This document shows positions 1 through 11,659 of a DNA stretch of 64,000 bases, in pieces. How positions within the stretch are numbered: position 1 is the stretch's first letter; every line of letters begins with the position of its first letter. The notes beneath the pieces were generated by a model. That model was given only the letters and a program-made list of their open reading frames with translations, made no database searches and was not told the DNA's origin. Origin of the DNA: Cycas panzhihuaensis (taxonomy: Eukaryota; Cycadophyta); assembly GCA_023213395.1 (NCBI GenBank), contig CM041465.1:168275741-168339740 (forward strand), written 5' to 3'. Made by a program: the position numbers and the translations under genes.

Positions 1-2130
1 AGAGTTCCCATGAGGACCAACCCGTGGGTCCCACCTCACATGAGGAACCTTTCACCTCATATGGGTAGGTAAGAAGCCCTCCTATAGATTTAGTAGAGGT
101 ATTACGGTAGTGATTTGGAGCCATAAGCACCTAATTACCTTTGAAGTAGCTAGAGGGCCTCCTTTATAGCATGGCACCATCCTCTTCTATACCCATAACT
201 TCCATTTCATCTCAACTAACATCCATGTTTATGATAAGACCTGCTCCTATCGTTTCTTCTTCTCCGTTTGCCCTACATGCTCAAGGGGCTCCCCAAGGCA
301 TGCTCATATCCTAAATTAGGTTAAGCATGTCCCTTCCAAACCATGCGACCATGCCTTAACCTACTGTGGTCCATGCTCCTTTCACATGACCTAGGGGACC
401 CTCACATCCTTAATCCTTAGGCCACTTGGGACTTGTCCCCATCCATCCTTGTCAACAACTGATGGACTCTTCCCTTTACGTACTCCCAAAGTATACATCT
501 CAACCTTGAGGACATGGAAAGAAAAACCCTCTTCTAGTTTATGAGGTGGATTTGTTACACCTTTATGGAGTTGCACCTCTTACAGGTGGCCCATATGGGC
601 AAAACCCCATACTGCATCCCCTTTCTTTGTCTTCGTGTTTGACTCCGTATATGGTAGTTTCTTGAGGAGGATCTATTCCTCCTCACAACCCTTACTCTCA
701 CATGCCCTCTCAATGAGAGGTGTACCATCAAGGTAGAATAGGATCATCTCACCTGCCTCCCTCCTATCTAGCCTTCCCTCAAATGGGAATGGATCCTTCC
801 CACCAAGTACGTGGAAATCCTTATCCCTCATATGCCTAAACCTCTTCAAGAGGTGCCAAGTATCTATAGTGGCCTCTTTCCATGCCTCTAGTTGACCCTC
901 TAGCTTAACTGAGGGTTTATCCTTTCATTGACTATAAGTTAACCCTACTATCAATTGAGGCACTCAGGACTAACTTATTGCCTCACCCTCTTGAGGTACC
1001 TAAATTTGATGGTACCTTCTCGCAAGACCCAACATAGGAGTTTCTCCATGGCATGCATCAATTATTGGGATTATGACCATATATTGATGAAATTATTTCC
1101 TTATTCTTTGTATGGAGATACCTTCAAATAGTTATACTATCTCCTTACCCACTCTATCCACTCCTTCTAGTAGCTTGTAGATGAGTTTGTTAACTACTTT
1201 GATGTAGCTCATCCATTTATGAGTGGGATCAAATCCCTACTCTCCCTCAAATAAGGTCATAATGAAATGAATTATGATTTTGATATGAATTTTCATGACC
1301 TCCTCCATTCCATAAAGGCAGGGTTACTTGAGGAATTAAAGAGGAATATTTTTATGAATGCCCTCCATCCTAAAATCCACATTGAAGTCCTCAAAATGGG
1401 GGTGATGACATGTGAGACTGCCATAGTGAAATGCTTAGCACTTAAGGCTATTGAGATCGAGTCGAGTCTCAAGAAGCCTCTTAGATCATCGTAATGATGT
1501 GAGGCACCCCCTCAATCATGTGGTTAACAATCCCAACAACCTCCAAGGCCCTCTAACCCATATAATGGAGAGGACCTTGGATCCCTTAACCTTTGCTATA
1601 CATTCATTTGAATGAATGATGAAGGAGCTAAAGCTCCAATCCTCCTAGTCACCTTCAAATTCCCACAGGCCTATTTATCAGGAATCTCAAGCCACATTAT
1701 CTAAAGGTAGAAATGCCTAAACTTCTTAAACAAGAAGGGAAAAACCCTCCCCTGAGAAGAAATGGTACTCTATCCATGGGTTGTGTCTTCATGAAGATTT
1801 AGAATATTGGGTGCAACACCCTAATCTTACCTCGCAACATGATTCTTCTCCTAAATAGGCATCTAAGCCTAACTTAGACCAACCTGTTCATCATGATCCC
1901 TTCCCTAAACATGGGGAATAGGATCAATCCACTTAAGATAGAGGGGCAAAAAATAAGGGATGATCCCCTAACCCTAATCCCAAGTAAACAAAGGGAAAGA
2001 GAGCAAGGGTTTTATCTTTTGCTCTTGGTTCTCACCCCCAATCTTCCTCATCTTCTCAACCCTAAAACAAGGGGAAGAGAATTATTTAGATGCTTGAGAG
2101 ATACCCTTTGTGCCTAATCATGAGGTCTCA
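1..2130 (+). pseudogene. P2 gag (partial, degenerate)
   Basis: This is the Gag polyprotein, the capsid of the retroelement particle. The window opens inside the proline- and serine-rich N-terminal part. The capsid-like core lies at about 1040-1495 and matches the gag of M1 and Y residue by residue (FSMACINYWDYDHILMKLFP, LLEELKRNIFMNALHPKIH). A short open stretch of 75 codons covers 1267-1494. In-frame stops such as CAA to TAA and TGG to TAG break the core. A basic, low-complexity C-terminus follows at about 1750-2100. I saw no CCHC zinc knuckle. The true start is outside the window. Confidence 0.75.
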
Positions 2131-2875
2131 AGTAGTTAAGGAGGTTGTCAGGGCCTCCGCTTCCCAACAAAACCTTCTTACTGATAATCTACCCTCTGAG
2201 CTCTCTATGATCCCCAAGACCATTCACGTTCACCCTGGGTGTTATGACTTTTGAAGGGCACTTCCCCAACCTACCAGGAAGGGGAAGTCCTCCTCTATAG
2301 TCGATGAGCTCCATACCATGGCCACAAGAATATCCATGGTGGACGTCTTATGAAGTTGCCTTAAGTAACTCACCCTTTATTAGAAGCTTTGGGTGAAATT
2401 GATGCTTCTATCTATGCTTTGGGTGCTACCCCAAACTGGGAGGCCCTTATCACTTTTGACCTTAAACATCTTCCATTCGCAAGTGAGAGAGGGCACTAAT
2501 GGCACTACCCCTTCACTATTTCCATCAATACTCCTAAGTGTATTCTTAGAAGGATGGTTGTAGACAATGGTTCTTCTATTAACACTACACTCTTATGCAT
2601 AATTCAAGACTTAGGTATAGCAACTCTTGAACTAGTCCCATGGAAATGTCAAGGCTACGATGGTAGAAAGAAGATACCCTTGGGATTAGTTTCTATCCCC
2701 CTCACCCTTGAGGACAAAACTATCCTCACTGATATAGTATTCCTTAATGTTGATGTGGATTATAACCTTTTGTTAGGGTGCCCATGGCTTAATCAAATGG
2801 GCGCCATGTGCTCATCCCACTGGGGGTAACTCAAATTTGTCCATAAAAGGTAAATAAAAATTATCTTCTAGATAC
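2131..2875 (+). pseudogene. P2 aspartic protease (retropepsin-like)
   Basis: This part cleaves the Gag-Pol polyprotein. The active-site segment VVDNGSSINTT begins at about 2554 and is followed by the flap and hydrophobic C-terminal pattern DVDYNLLLGCPWLNQMG. A 91-codon ORF spans 2554-2829. D-N-G-S-S here differs from the usual D-T/S-G-A/S, and the homologous site in M1 and Y has lost the glycine. The region follows gag directly with no start of its own, so it was probably translated as one polyprotein. It ends in frame at KFVHKR and a stop. Confidence 0.72.
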
Positions 2876-2904
2876 CAACTCCTACTTAATCATCTCATCA
2901 ACCA

Positions 2905-3735
2905 TGTTAGTTGGCTAGCGAGCCATTCAAGGGAAACAAGGATCCATCTACCCCTTCTATCGCCTGTTCAATTGATGTCCCCAACATTCCTAAAGTAGAG
3001 GAAGAACCTCTCTGTTCCTCCTTAAACCTCATCTGCTTTACATATATTAGTGTAAGGAGTTATGGTAACCTCATTGTCATGAGTGACTACAAGTGTGATG
3101 GTGAGTATGACGAACCTCCACATCTGATATCCCTCTTCAACGTCCACAAGGAGCATCCTTCTCAACTTCTTTTGAGTCTCAAGCCCTAGCCTAGGACTCC
3201 TCTAGTAGATTATACCACTCCTAGGGCATCCCAAGAGCCATGCATGGTCACTCCCATGGTGTGTGTGAGCTCCTACCCTATGTCATCTTCATTTGGTCCC
3301 TAGAACTTATCTTCCTCTGTAGATGATGAATATGGGGAGTCTCCTTCTCCATATGATGACTCTATAGCTTGTGAACCAAGCCCCAACTTACTTCCACCTC
3401 TATGTAATAGGGCACAATGACATAGGAGGACATCCTTTGACTCCTCACATGAGTCCCCTGATTATGTGGAGTGGTGGATCAATCATTATGGACTTGTCGC
3501 TCCTCATTCACCTCATCCTTCATTCTGATTAAGCAAGACTATCCATTGGATAGATTACTTTGAGAACAACAAGGTCTTGTTAGACCATTTAGTAGGCTCC
3601 ATGCCTAACCTCCCCTCTAGATACCATAAACTTGGTTTCTGAAAATGTTTATCCCTGGGGTCACCTTTAATTGACCTAAATTACTTTGACACTCCTCCAC
3701 TCCCTTCCATTGACCAAGCTCCCCTTCACTTCAAG
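2905..3735 (+). pseudogene. P2 protease-RT linker
   Basis: This acidic, serine- and proline-rich spacer of the polyprotein lies between protease and RT. The open stretch 2911-3189 (ACSIDVPNIPKVEEEPLCSS) aligns with the Y linker (ACSIGIPNPSEEDPASSSPS), and a later part reads DYFENNKVLLDHLVGSMPNLP as in Y and M1. No enzymatic domain is recognisable. The stops are point changes relative to Y. It is included because the same spacer recurs in four copies in this window. Confidence 0.6.
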
Positions 3736-5310
3736 AAGGGGAATGCTATGTGCATAGGGGAAACTAAGGACATCATCCTTGCCCCTAGGAAGGTTATCAA
3801 GGTTAAAGCGAAGTGTACCCCTAAAGAAGTGGAGGAATATAACCTCCTATTTCAAGATTTTTGTGACATATTCATGTGGAACTGTTCAAATATGAAGGGG
3901 ATAGACCCCTCCATTATCACCCATAACCTTACAACTATCCCGGGCACCCACCCTATGTGGCAAAAATAATGCCCTCTTCACCCTAAACTCTTTACTATGG
4001 TAAATATGGAAGTGGAGAAGCTCTTAGATACTGGGCTAATTACCTCCATTGATTACCCCAAATGGGTATCCAACATTGTTCCTATCACCAAGAAAAATAG
4101 GACGATTCAAATTTACATTAATTTCTAGGACATAAATAATGCATGTACTAAAGATAATTTCCCCCATCGTTTATTAATTAAATAATTGATCAAACAGTGA
4201 GCTTTGAATTCATGTCCTTGATGGATGGCTTTTCAGGATATAACCAGATCCAAATATCCCCTGAAGACTGCCACAAGATGGCCTTCACCACTCCATTAGG
4301 CACATTTATATATAAGGTGATTCCCTTTGGATTAAATAATGAAGGTACCACTTATTAAAGGGAAATATAGTTCATCTTCCGTGACCTCATAAATAAAACC
4401 CTTGAGGTTTTCATGGATAACATGATGGGCCTCTTCTATAAGAGGACTAATCACCCTACAGACTTTTGTGCTATTTTTATAAGGTGCTATAAATACTATG
4501 TTAGCATGAACCTACTCAAATGTGTATTTGCAATGACTACCAGTAAGCTCTTGGGTTTCCTTGTCTCTAAATAAAGGATCTAAATTGACCTTAACATGCC
4601 TCCTCCAAAAACACAGTGATAAATTAAGTCATTTTTGGGTAAGCTAAGATTCTTAAGATGTTTCTTAATATATTTCACCATAAATATTAAGCCCCTAGCT
4701 AACCTTTTGAAAAAGGGGGGCCCATTTGTGTGGTCTCCTAAGGCCCAAGAGGCATTCTAAGAGGTCAAAAGAGCCCTAGTCTTTGCCCCTATTTGGGCAT
4801 CCCCTCTTTTCAATTGCCCATTCATCCTATATACCTCAACCACTGATGAGTCCTTAGAAGCCATGTTGGCCTAAGAAGACAACTTTGGGGCTGAGGGAGC
4901 CATATATTTCATTAGCTACGTGTTAGTGGTAATTGATCTAAACTACCCTCCTACCGAAAAGGAATGTCTAGCCTTGATCCATGCAACCAAGAAGTTTAAA
5001 TATTACCTCCTGGGAAATATAACCTATATGATCCCCTAATCTGATCCATTGAGGTATCTCTTAACCTAATCTAACTTGACTAGAAGGATAAGTAAATGGA
5101 CCATCCTCCTTTAAGAATATAATCTCAAGATCGTTAACAGGAAATCTAAGAAGGGAATAATGGTTGTTGAGCAACTAGCCAATGCTCACATTCCAAACCC
5201 TTGTAACCTTTTAGTCAATGATTTATTGCTTGATGAGCCCATCTTGGCCCTTCATGATTCATCTCCCCACCCACTAGCTAATAATGAATGGTATGGGGAT
5301 ATTATATAAT
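3736..5310 (+). pseudogene. P2 reverse transcriptase and RNase H
   Basis: This would have copied genomic RNA to DNA. The pol start MCIGETKDIILAPRKVIKV opens a 74-codon ORF (3748-3969), and RT proper begins at VEKLLDTGLITSIDYPKWVS (about 4009). A frameshift follows at about 4180. The catalytic box at about 4405-4430 reads VFMDNMMG, so the second aspartate of the Y-x-D-D-type motif is now asparagine. The classical RNase H runs from about 4818 (FILYTSTTDESLEAM) to about 5310 (NEWYGDII). Many stops are present. The product is inactive. Confidence 0.85.
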
Positions 5311-6253
5311 ACCTTACCTAATAATAATATCCTTCTAAAACAAAGTAAAGTTACACATTACAACCACTACTAGGTAATATTTATTCATAGAGAAAGTGTT
5401 ATACAAGAGGTCCTTCGACAGGGTCCTCCTCCATTGTATCAGCCCTGATGAAGCACACCAAATCCTCTATAAATATCATAGTGGCATCCGTAGAGTCCAT
5501 TTTGGGGATTAATCCATGGCCCAAAGGATCCTCCACATGGGCTACTATTGGATGTCCCTCCATGCCTATGTGTAAGATTACTGTAAGTGCCAGGAGCATA
5601 CTAACATAACCCATTTGTCTTCCAAGGCCCTCCACCCTATTGTCTCCCCATGGCCTCTCTCCCAATGGGGCCTAGACCTCGTTGGAGCTATTATTCCTCT
5701 TTCCTTACCCCAAGATAAATTCATTTTGATAATAATAGAATACTTCACCAAATGGGCTAAAGCTATTATGCTAGCCTCTACTACTAGTAAGACGATAGCC
5801 ACCTTCATCTACTAACATATTATCTGTTGATTCAGGGTCCCTAACATCCTAATCATAGATAATAATACCTTTTTTTATAATAAAGAGATGGATGAGCTCT
5901 ATGAGAAATTCAAGATATCTCACAAGACTTCATCTCCCTATTACCCCCAGGCCAATGGCCAAAATCGAGTCATTTAATAAGACTCTTATCTATATTCTAA
6001 AGAAGATAGTTGCTTAATACCAAAGGGATTGGCATCTTCAGCTTCATTTTACCATATGGGCTTATCGTACTTCTATTCATACTGCAACAAGAATGACCTT
6101 GTTCTCCCTAGTATATGAGATGGAAGTGGTTCTCCCTCTAGATGATGAGATCCCCTTCTTAAGAGTTTCCCTCAGTGGTCTCATCGATAAGGAGTTATAT
6201 TGCCAGACCTGCCTCCTAGACCTTGAAGCCTTGGATGAGAAGTGATTTGCCAT
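5311..6253 (+). pseudogene. P2 integrase, N-terminal and core part (interrupted by P1)
   Basis: Integrase inserts the cDNA into chromosomes. The zinc-binding N-terminal region lies at about 5380-5610 and is frameshifted. The core starts at WGLDLVGAI, within an ORF at 5615-5815, and continues through ILIIDNNTFFYNKEMDELYE and SSPYYPQANGQ, giving the first two acidic residues. A frameshift at about 5962 falls just before the glutamate. The gene stops at FA (TTT GCC AT) where P1 is inserted and resumes at 24702. Confidence 0.83.
6249..6253. repeat. Target-site duplication of P1, left copy (gccat)
   Basis: The five bases before P1 are gccat; those after it (24697-24701) are gctac. The two copies differ by two transitions. 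The P1 integrase reads GCC ATG TAC at the same codon, so gccat is probably ancestral. Removing P1 and one copy restores the P2 integrase frame. Confidence 0.7.
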
Positions 6254-6410
6254 TATTTCCTAGCCATCGAGAATAGATTGGGGTGCCATCACATAGGTAA
6301 TATTAGGTGTATATTTTATAACTTGTGTTCTATCACATTTTTATAGTTATTATGGTATAGGATGCTTGTATGCTTACTTGATTGGTTAGATTACTTGCTT
6401 AATCCTCTTT
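6254..6410 (+). repeat. P1 5' LTR remnant
   Basis: This piece aligns with the first ~155 bp of the P1 3' LTR (from 21560). Shared stretches include ggtgtatattttat and catatttttatagttatt. The match ends abruptly at about 6410 after cttgcttaatcc, where M1 sequence begins on the other strand. Confidence 0.85.
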
Positions 6411-6412
6411 TG
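6404..6412. other. Deletion junction between P1 LTR and M1 RT
   Basis: Left of this point the sequence follows the P1 LTR; right of it the sequence is the reverse complement of RT at the LLKKGA...FIW region. The junction reads tcctcttttgagc. The LTR parent has ccccttg and the RT parent has ctcttttgagc, so only a few bases of microhomology are shared. Confidence 0.7.
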
Positions 6413-7200
6413 AGCTCTGGAATACTTCCTAAGCTTTAATAAACCATATAAATAGGGCCCCCTTCTTCATAAAGTTGGTTAGGGGTTTGGCATTTATGGT
6501 GAAGTCCACCAAGAAATGCCTCAAGAAGTTGATCCTACCCAAAAATCACTTGATTTGATGTTGTGTTTTTAAGGGAGGTATATTGAGAATAGCTTTGACC
6601 TTATTAAGGTCGATTCAGATCCTTGTTTAGAGACAATAAAACCTAAGATCTTATCAATAGTGATAACGAATACATATTTGAGTGAGTTCAAGCTAACATG
6701 GTATTTTCAACACCTCTTGAAAATAACACGCAAGTCTATAGGATGGTTGGTCCTCTTATAGGAGAGGCCCATCATATCATCCATGAAGACCTCAAGGGTT
6801 TTGTTAATGAGGTCATGGAAGATGAATTATATTACCCTTTCATAAATGATAGTTGTGTTCTTTATTTTGAAGGGCATTGCGTTGTAGGTAAATGTGCCCC
6901 ATGTGGGAGTGAAAGTCATCTTGTGATGGTCTTCAGGAGATATTTGGATCTGATTATATCTAGAGAAGTCATCCATCAAGGACATGACTTCAAAGCCTAC
7001 CACTTGATCAATGACTGGTAAGGGGAAGTTATCTTTAGAATATGTATTGTTTATATCCCAAAAATCAACATAAATTTGAATTGTCCTATTTTTCTTAGTG
7101 ATGGGAACAGTGTCGGATACCCATTTAGGGTAATCAATGGAAGTGATTAGCTCCATATCTAGGAGCTTCTTCACTTCCATCTTTACTATAGTAGAGAGTT
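6411..7200 (-). pseudogene. M1 reverse transcriptase (C-terminus deleted)
   Basis: RT starts near 7180 with an open stretch of 117 codons (VKKLLDMELITSIDYPKW through MPFKIKNTTIIYERVI). The catalytic box VFMDDM is intact at 6776-6787, unlike that of P2. Sequence continues through the LLGFLVSKQG-like region to LMKKGALFIW, where the deletion cuts it. Frameshifts occur after about 6827. Only the RT fingers, palm and part of the thumb remain. Confidence 0.83.
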
Positions 7201-8330
7201 CAGGATGAAGAGGGTATTATTTTTATCACACAGGGCAAGAACCTAGAATGGTTATAAGGTTATAGATGATAATAGAGGGTTCTATCCCCTTCATGTTGGA
7301 ATAGTCCTACATGAAGATATTGTGGAAGTCTTGGGAAAGGAGGGTATACTCCTCCAATTCCTCAAGTATATATTTTTCTCCTACCTTTATGATCTTTCTA
7401 GGGGCAAGGATGATATCCTTAGTTACCCCCATGTATATGGAATTCCCCTCCTCAAAGTGGAGGGGATCTTAGTCAATAGAAGGGATGGAGGGGGTATTAA
7501 TTTAATTTGGATAAGCTAGAGGTGACCCCAAGGCTAAACATTTTTGGAAAGTAAGCCTATGGTGTTTAGAAGGGAGGTTGGGTATAGAGCCCACTAAATG
7601 CTCTAGTAGGGCCTCATCATTCTTGAAGCAATCTACCCCATGGATAGTCTTACTCAATAGGAATGAGAAACAAGGCAAAGGAGGAGCGATAGGCCTATAA
7701 TGATTGACCCACCATTCCACATAGTCAAGGGACTCCTTAGAGGAGTCAGAGGGTACCCTCTTATGTCAGTGTGCCCTATCACATGAATAGGGAGGTTGGC
7801 TAGGACCTAGGTCATAAGATGTAGAGTCAACATACAAAAAATGAGGCTCCCCATATTTTTCATCTACAGAGGATGACAAAATTTAGGGAGTGGATGAAGA
7901 TGATGTAGGATGGGAGCTCACACATGGAGTAGAAGTGATTATGCGTAGCCCCTGGGATATAGTAGGAGTACTATGCTCCACTAGAGAGATCTTGGGTTGG
8001 GCTTAAGACTTGAAAGAGGATGAGAAGAATGCCCCCTTTAGATGTTGAGGAGAGATATGGGATGAGGAGGTTCCTCACACTCATCATTGGACTCATGGTC
8101 ACTCAAGACAGTGAGGTACCCATAGCTTCTAACACCAATAGGGATGAAATATATTAGGTTTAAGGAGGAAGGGAGGGATCCTTCCTCTACTTTATAAATT
8201 CTAGGGACATCAAATTGAGTAGGTGGAGGAGTGGGTAGACAGATCCTTACTACCCTTAGCTAGATCATGAGCCACCTAACATGGTTGATGAGATGATTAG
8301 ATAGGACGTGGTTCGTAGAAAATAACTTTC
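7201..8330 (-). pseudogene. M1 protease-RT linker and pol N-terminus
   Basis: The pol N-terminal part lies around 7320-7480. The conserved spacer block (VDCFKNDEALLEHLVGSIPNLPSKHHR) lies in the minus ORF 7502-7720, followed upstream by an acidic and serine-rich stretch to about 8300. It aligns with the P2 and Y linkers. There is no enzymatic domain, and there are several stops. Confidence 0.6.
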
Positions 8331-9085
8331 ATATGTCCTTCATAAATATATTTAAGTTACCCCTAGTGGGACAAACACATGGCTCCCATTTGATCGAGTT
8401 ATGGGAGTCCCAACAAAAGGTTGTAGTCCATGTCAACATCGAGGACCACTATATCAGTGAGGATGGTTTTATCCTCAAGGGTGAGAGGGATGGAAATTGA
8501 TCCCAAAGGTGTCTTTTCACTACTGTCATAGCCTTGACATCACTAAGGGACTAGTTTAAGAGCTAATATACCTAACTCTTACATTATATGTAAGGACATA
8601 GTATTAACAAAAGAATTGTTGTCTACAACCATCCTTCTAAGGGTACAATTTGGAGTGTCAATAGAAATAGTAAAAGGGTAGTGCCATTGGTGCTTCCCTT
8701 CACTTGTTGGTAGGAGATCGATCTTTAAGGTCAAAAGAGATGAAGGGCTCTTAGTCTAAGACAGCACCCAAAGCATGGATAGGAGCATCGATTTGACCTA
8801 AAGCCTTAAGAAGAAGAGCACATTGCTTAGGGCAACTTTGCAAGACATCCATCATGGACATCACGACATCCATAGTATGGAGCTCATCAACAATAGAGAA
8901 GGACTTCCTCTTCCCAGTAGGTTTGGGAAGAGCCCTTCAAAAGTCATAATGCCCTAGGTAGATGGAAGTGGTCTTGGGGACCATAAAGATCTCAGTAAGT
9001 GGATTATCCACAAAGAGGTGTCATTCAGAAGAGGGGGCCCCAATGACCTCTTTAGCTACTTAAGACCTTGTGATTGGGCACAAGG
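8331..9085 (-). pseudogene. M1 aspartic protease (retropepsin-like)
   Basis: The minus-strand reading gives a gag-protease boundary at about 9040, the active-site segment VVDNNSFVNTM at about 8605-8640, and the conserved LLLG...GAMC end near 8370. The catalytic triplet position reads D-N-N rather than D-x-G. Y shows a similar D-N-S-S-F while P2 keeps D-N-G-S-S. Whether this was already non-functional at transposition cannot be told. Confidence 0.68.
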
Positions 9086-11469
9086 GGGTAGTCTCAAGTA
9101 TTTGGATAACTCTCTTCCCCTTGTTTTAAGGTTGAGAAGATAAGGAAGGTTGAAGATGGGAACTAGGAGTGGAAGACGAATCCCTTGCCCCCTTTTCCTT
9201 TATTTGTGTGGAAGTGAGGTTAGGAGATTATTCCATATACCTAGTTCCTCTATTTTGAGTGGATTGATCTAGTTCCCTATGTTTAGGGAAGGGGTCACGA
9301 TGGACAAGTTGGTCTAAGTTGGGTTAGACACCCATTTAGGAGAAGAATCACATGGTGGTGTAATCTTGGGGTGTTGCACCCAACATTACGAATCTTCATG
9401 AAAGCACTTACCATAGATGGAGCACCATCTCTACTCTGAGGAGGGTTTGGTTCTCTTAGCTTGAGAAGTTTAGGTGTTTCCACTTTTGGGTAGCATAGCT
9501 TGATATGCTTAACATATAGGCTTATAAGAATATGAAAGTGGCTGAGAGGTTTAAAGCTTTAACTCCTTAACCATTGGTTTAAATGAATGTATGGTAAAAG
9601 TTAAGGGATCCAAGGTCTTGTCTGTTGCATGGGTAGGAGGGCTTAGAGGTTATTGCGGTTATTGATCATATGATGAAGGGGATACCTTACATCATTGTGA
9701 TGATTTAAGAGGATTTTTAAGAACTGCTTAGATCTCAATAGCCTCAAGAACCAAGCATTTTGTTATGGAAGATTCACATATCATCACCCCTATTTTGAGG
9801 TCTTCAACATGGACTTCAAGATAGAGGGCATTCATAAAAATGTCTCTCTTTAATTCCTCAGGCAACATGGCCTTTGTGGAATGGAGGAGGTCATGAAAAT
9901 GCCTAATAAAGTCATAATTCATCTCATCATGATCTTACTTAAGGGAGAGTAGGGCCTTGATCCCACTCTTGAAGGGATGAGCTACGTCAAAGTAATTGAT
10001 GAACTTGTCTATAAGTTATTGAAAGGAGTGAATAGAATGGGTAGGGAGATGGTAAAACCACTTAAGGGTGTCTCCATATAAAGAGTAGGGAAATAACTTC
10101 ATCAATATGTGGTTGTAAGACCAATAGTTGATACATGCCATGGAGAAACTTTTGACATATTTGGTTGGGTCTTGCGATGAGGTCCCATCAGACTTAGGCA
10201 CCTTAGGAGGGTAAGGCAGTGGGTTAGTCTTAAGTGCCTTGATGGATACTGGGGTTGACCTATAGTCAATGAAGGGATGAATCCTTGGTTGAGCTAAAGG
10301 GTCAACAAAAGACATGGAAATAGGTATATACAGATACCTGAGTCCTCCTTAAGGGGTTTTAGCATATGAGGGATATGAATTCCCATCTACTTGGTGGGAA
10401 GGAGCTATTCCTATTTGGGAGAAGGCTGGATAGGAGGGAAGTGGGTAAGATGGGCCCACTCCACTTTGAGGATATGCCCCTTGTTAGGAAGGCAAATGAG
10501 AGTATGGGCCTTAAGGAGGGATAGATCCTCCTCATGAAGGCATCATGTATGAGGTCAGACACAAGGATGAAGAAGGTGGATGAGGGATGGTCTTTTGCCC
10601 ATATGGGCCACCTATATGAGGTGTGACTCTATAAGGGTGCAGTGAATCCACCACATCAACCAGAAGTGGGTTTCCCTTTTAGTGCCCCCAAAGTTAGGAT
10701 ATGTATCCTAGGGGCAGGTAAAGGGAGGAGTCCATTGGTTATGGACGAGGACACACGAAGATAGATCCTGCATGGTCTATGGATTAGAGGTACGAAGGTC
10801 CCCTAGGTCATGTGAGAGGAGCATGGACTATGGTAGGTTGAGGTGTGGTCACTTGGCTCAAGAGGGGTATGCTCAACCTAATTTGGGATGTGAGTGTGTC
10901 CTAAATAGCCCCTTGGACAAGGGGAACATGCAAAGAAGTAGAAGTGATAGGAGAAAGTCCTACCATGATCGTGGATAGGGGCTATGATGGAATGGAAGGC
11001 ACAAGTATAGGAGAGGATGGTGTTATGCTATGAAGGATGCCTTCCATCCACTTCAGAGGTGGTTGGGTACTCACATCACCAAAGCACTTCCATAGTGCCT
11101 CTAATACATCTGTAGGAGGGGTTCCTGCTTACTCATACAAGGTGGAAGGCTCCACGTATGGGGTCGGACCTGTAGGTCAGTCCTCATGGGAACTCTCACC
11201 AGGGTGGTAGTACTCCATAGAGGTAGATGCACCCACATTGTGCATGAGAGAATTGATGAAAATCTAGGTGCTCTTGGTGGCCCAGATAGAAAATAGGATT
11301 GTCGCCCTCTTAGGCAGTATCTTAAAGGAAGGTTGAAGTTTGTGCTTGGGTTTTAAAAACATAGGTATAATACACCCACTCTAATGGATATCCCTCCATT
11401 TCTGATTTGGAATCAAATAAGGGGTTGGAGGAATACGAAGATTCTTCCAAGATAGGAAGGAGACCTCAT
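9086..11469 (-). pseudogene. M1 gag
   Basis: The start ATG is placed at 11469 because it lies 190 bp from the LTR, matching 192 bp in Y at its aligned ATG. An early frameshift is followed by SEMEGYP, which aligns with LTMEGYS of Y. The capsid core lies in open stretches 10016-10315 (SFSMACINYWSYNHILMKLF) and 9728-9922 (AMLPEELKRDIFMNALYLEV). A basic low-complexity tail runs to about 9100. Stops are mostly TAA or TAG at former CAA/CAG codons. Confidence 0.75.
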
Positions 11470-11640
11470 AAGTGATGAGAGAATTATCGCATTCACATCT
11501 CACCTATAATCACAAAGAAACAATGATGAATGCAATGATGGAAGTGTTGGGGTTTGTCCAGTGAATCTAGGAGATGTGGAAAGAAAAGAAAGAGGCTAAT
11601 GCTAATACAAAGGGAGGTATGGTTCTCTCTTATTGGTGGT

Positions 11641-11658
11641 TCCCTAATATGGTCACCA
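11641..11658 (-). promoter_or_regulatory. M1 primer binding site
   Basis: The minus strand reads TGGTGACCATATTAGGGA one base after the LTR end. The Y site differs only slightly (TGGTGACCATATTGGGAA). The TGG start pairs with tRNA CCA. It resembles the 3' end of plant tRNA-Arg, the primer reported for some Tat/Ogre elements, but the tRNA assignment is from memory. Confidence 0.72.
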
Positions 11659-11659
11659 A

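Noticed and set aside
6698-7021. 107-codon plus-strand ORF
   Set aside because: It is antisense to the M1 RT, whose catalytic motif is clear on the other strand.
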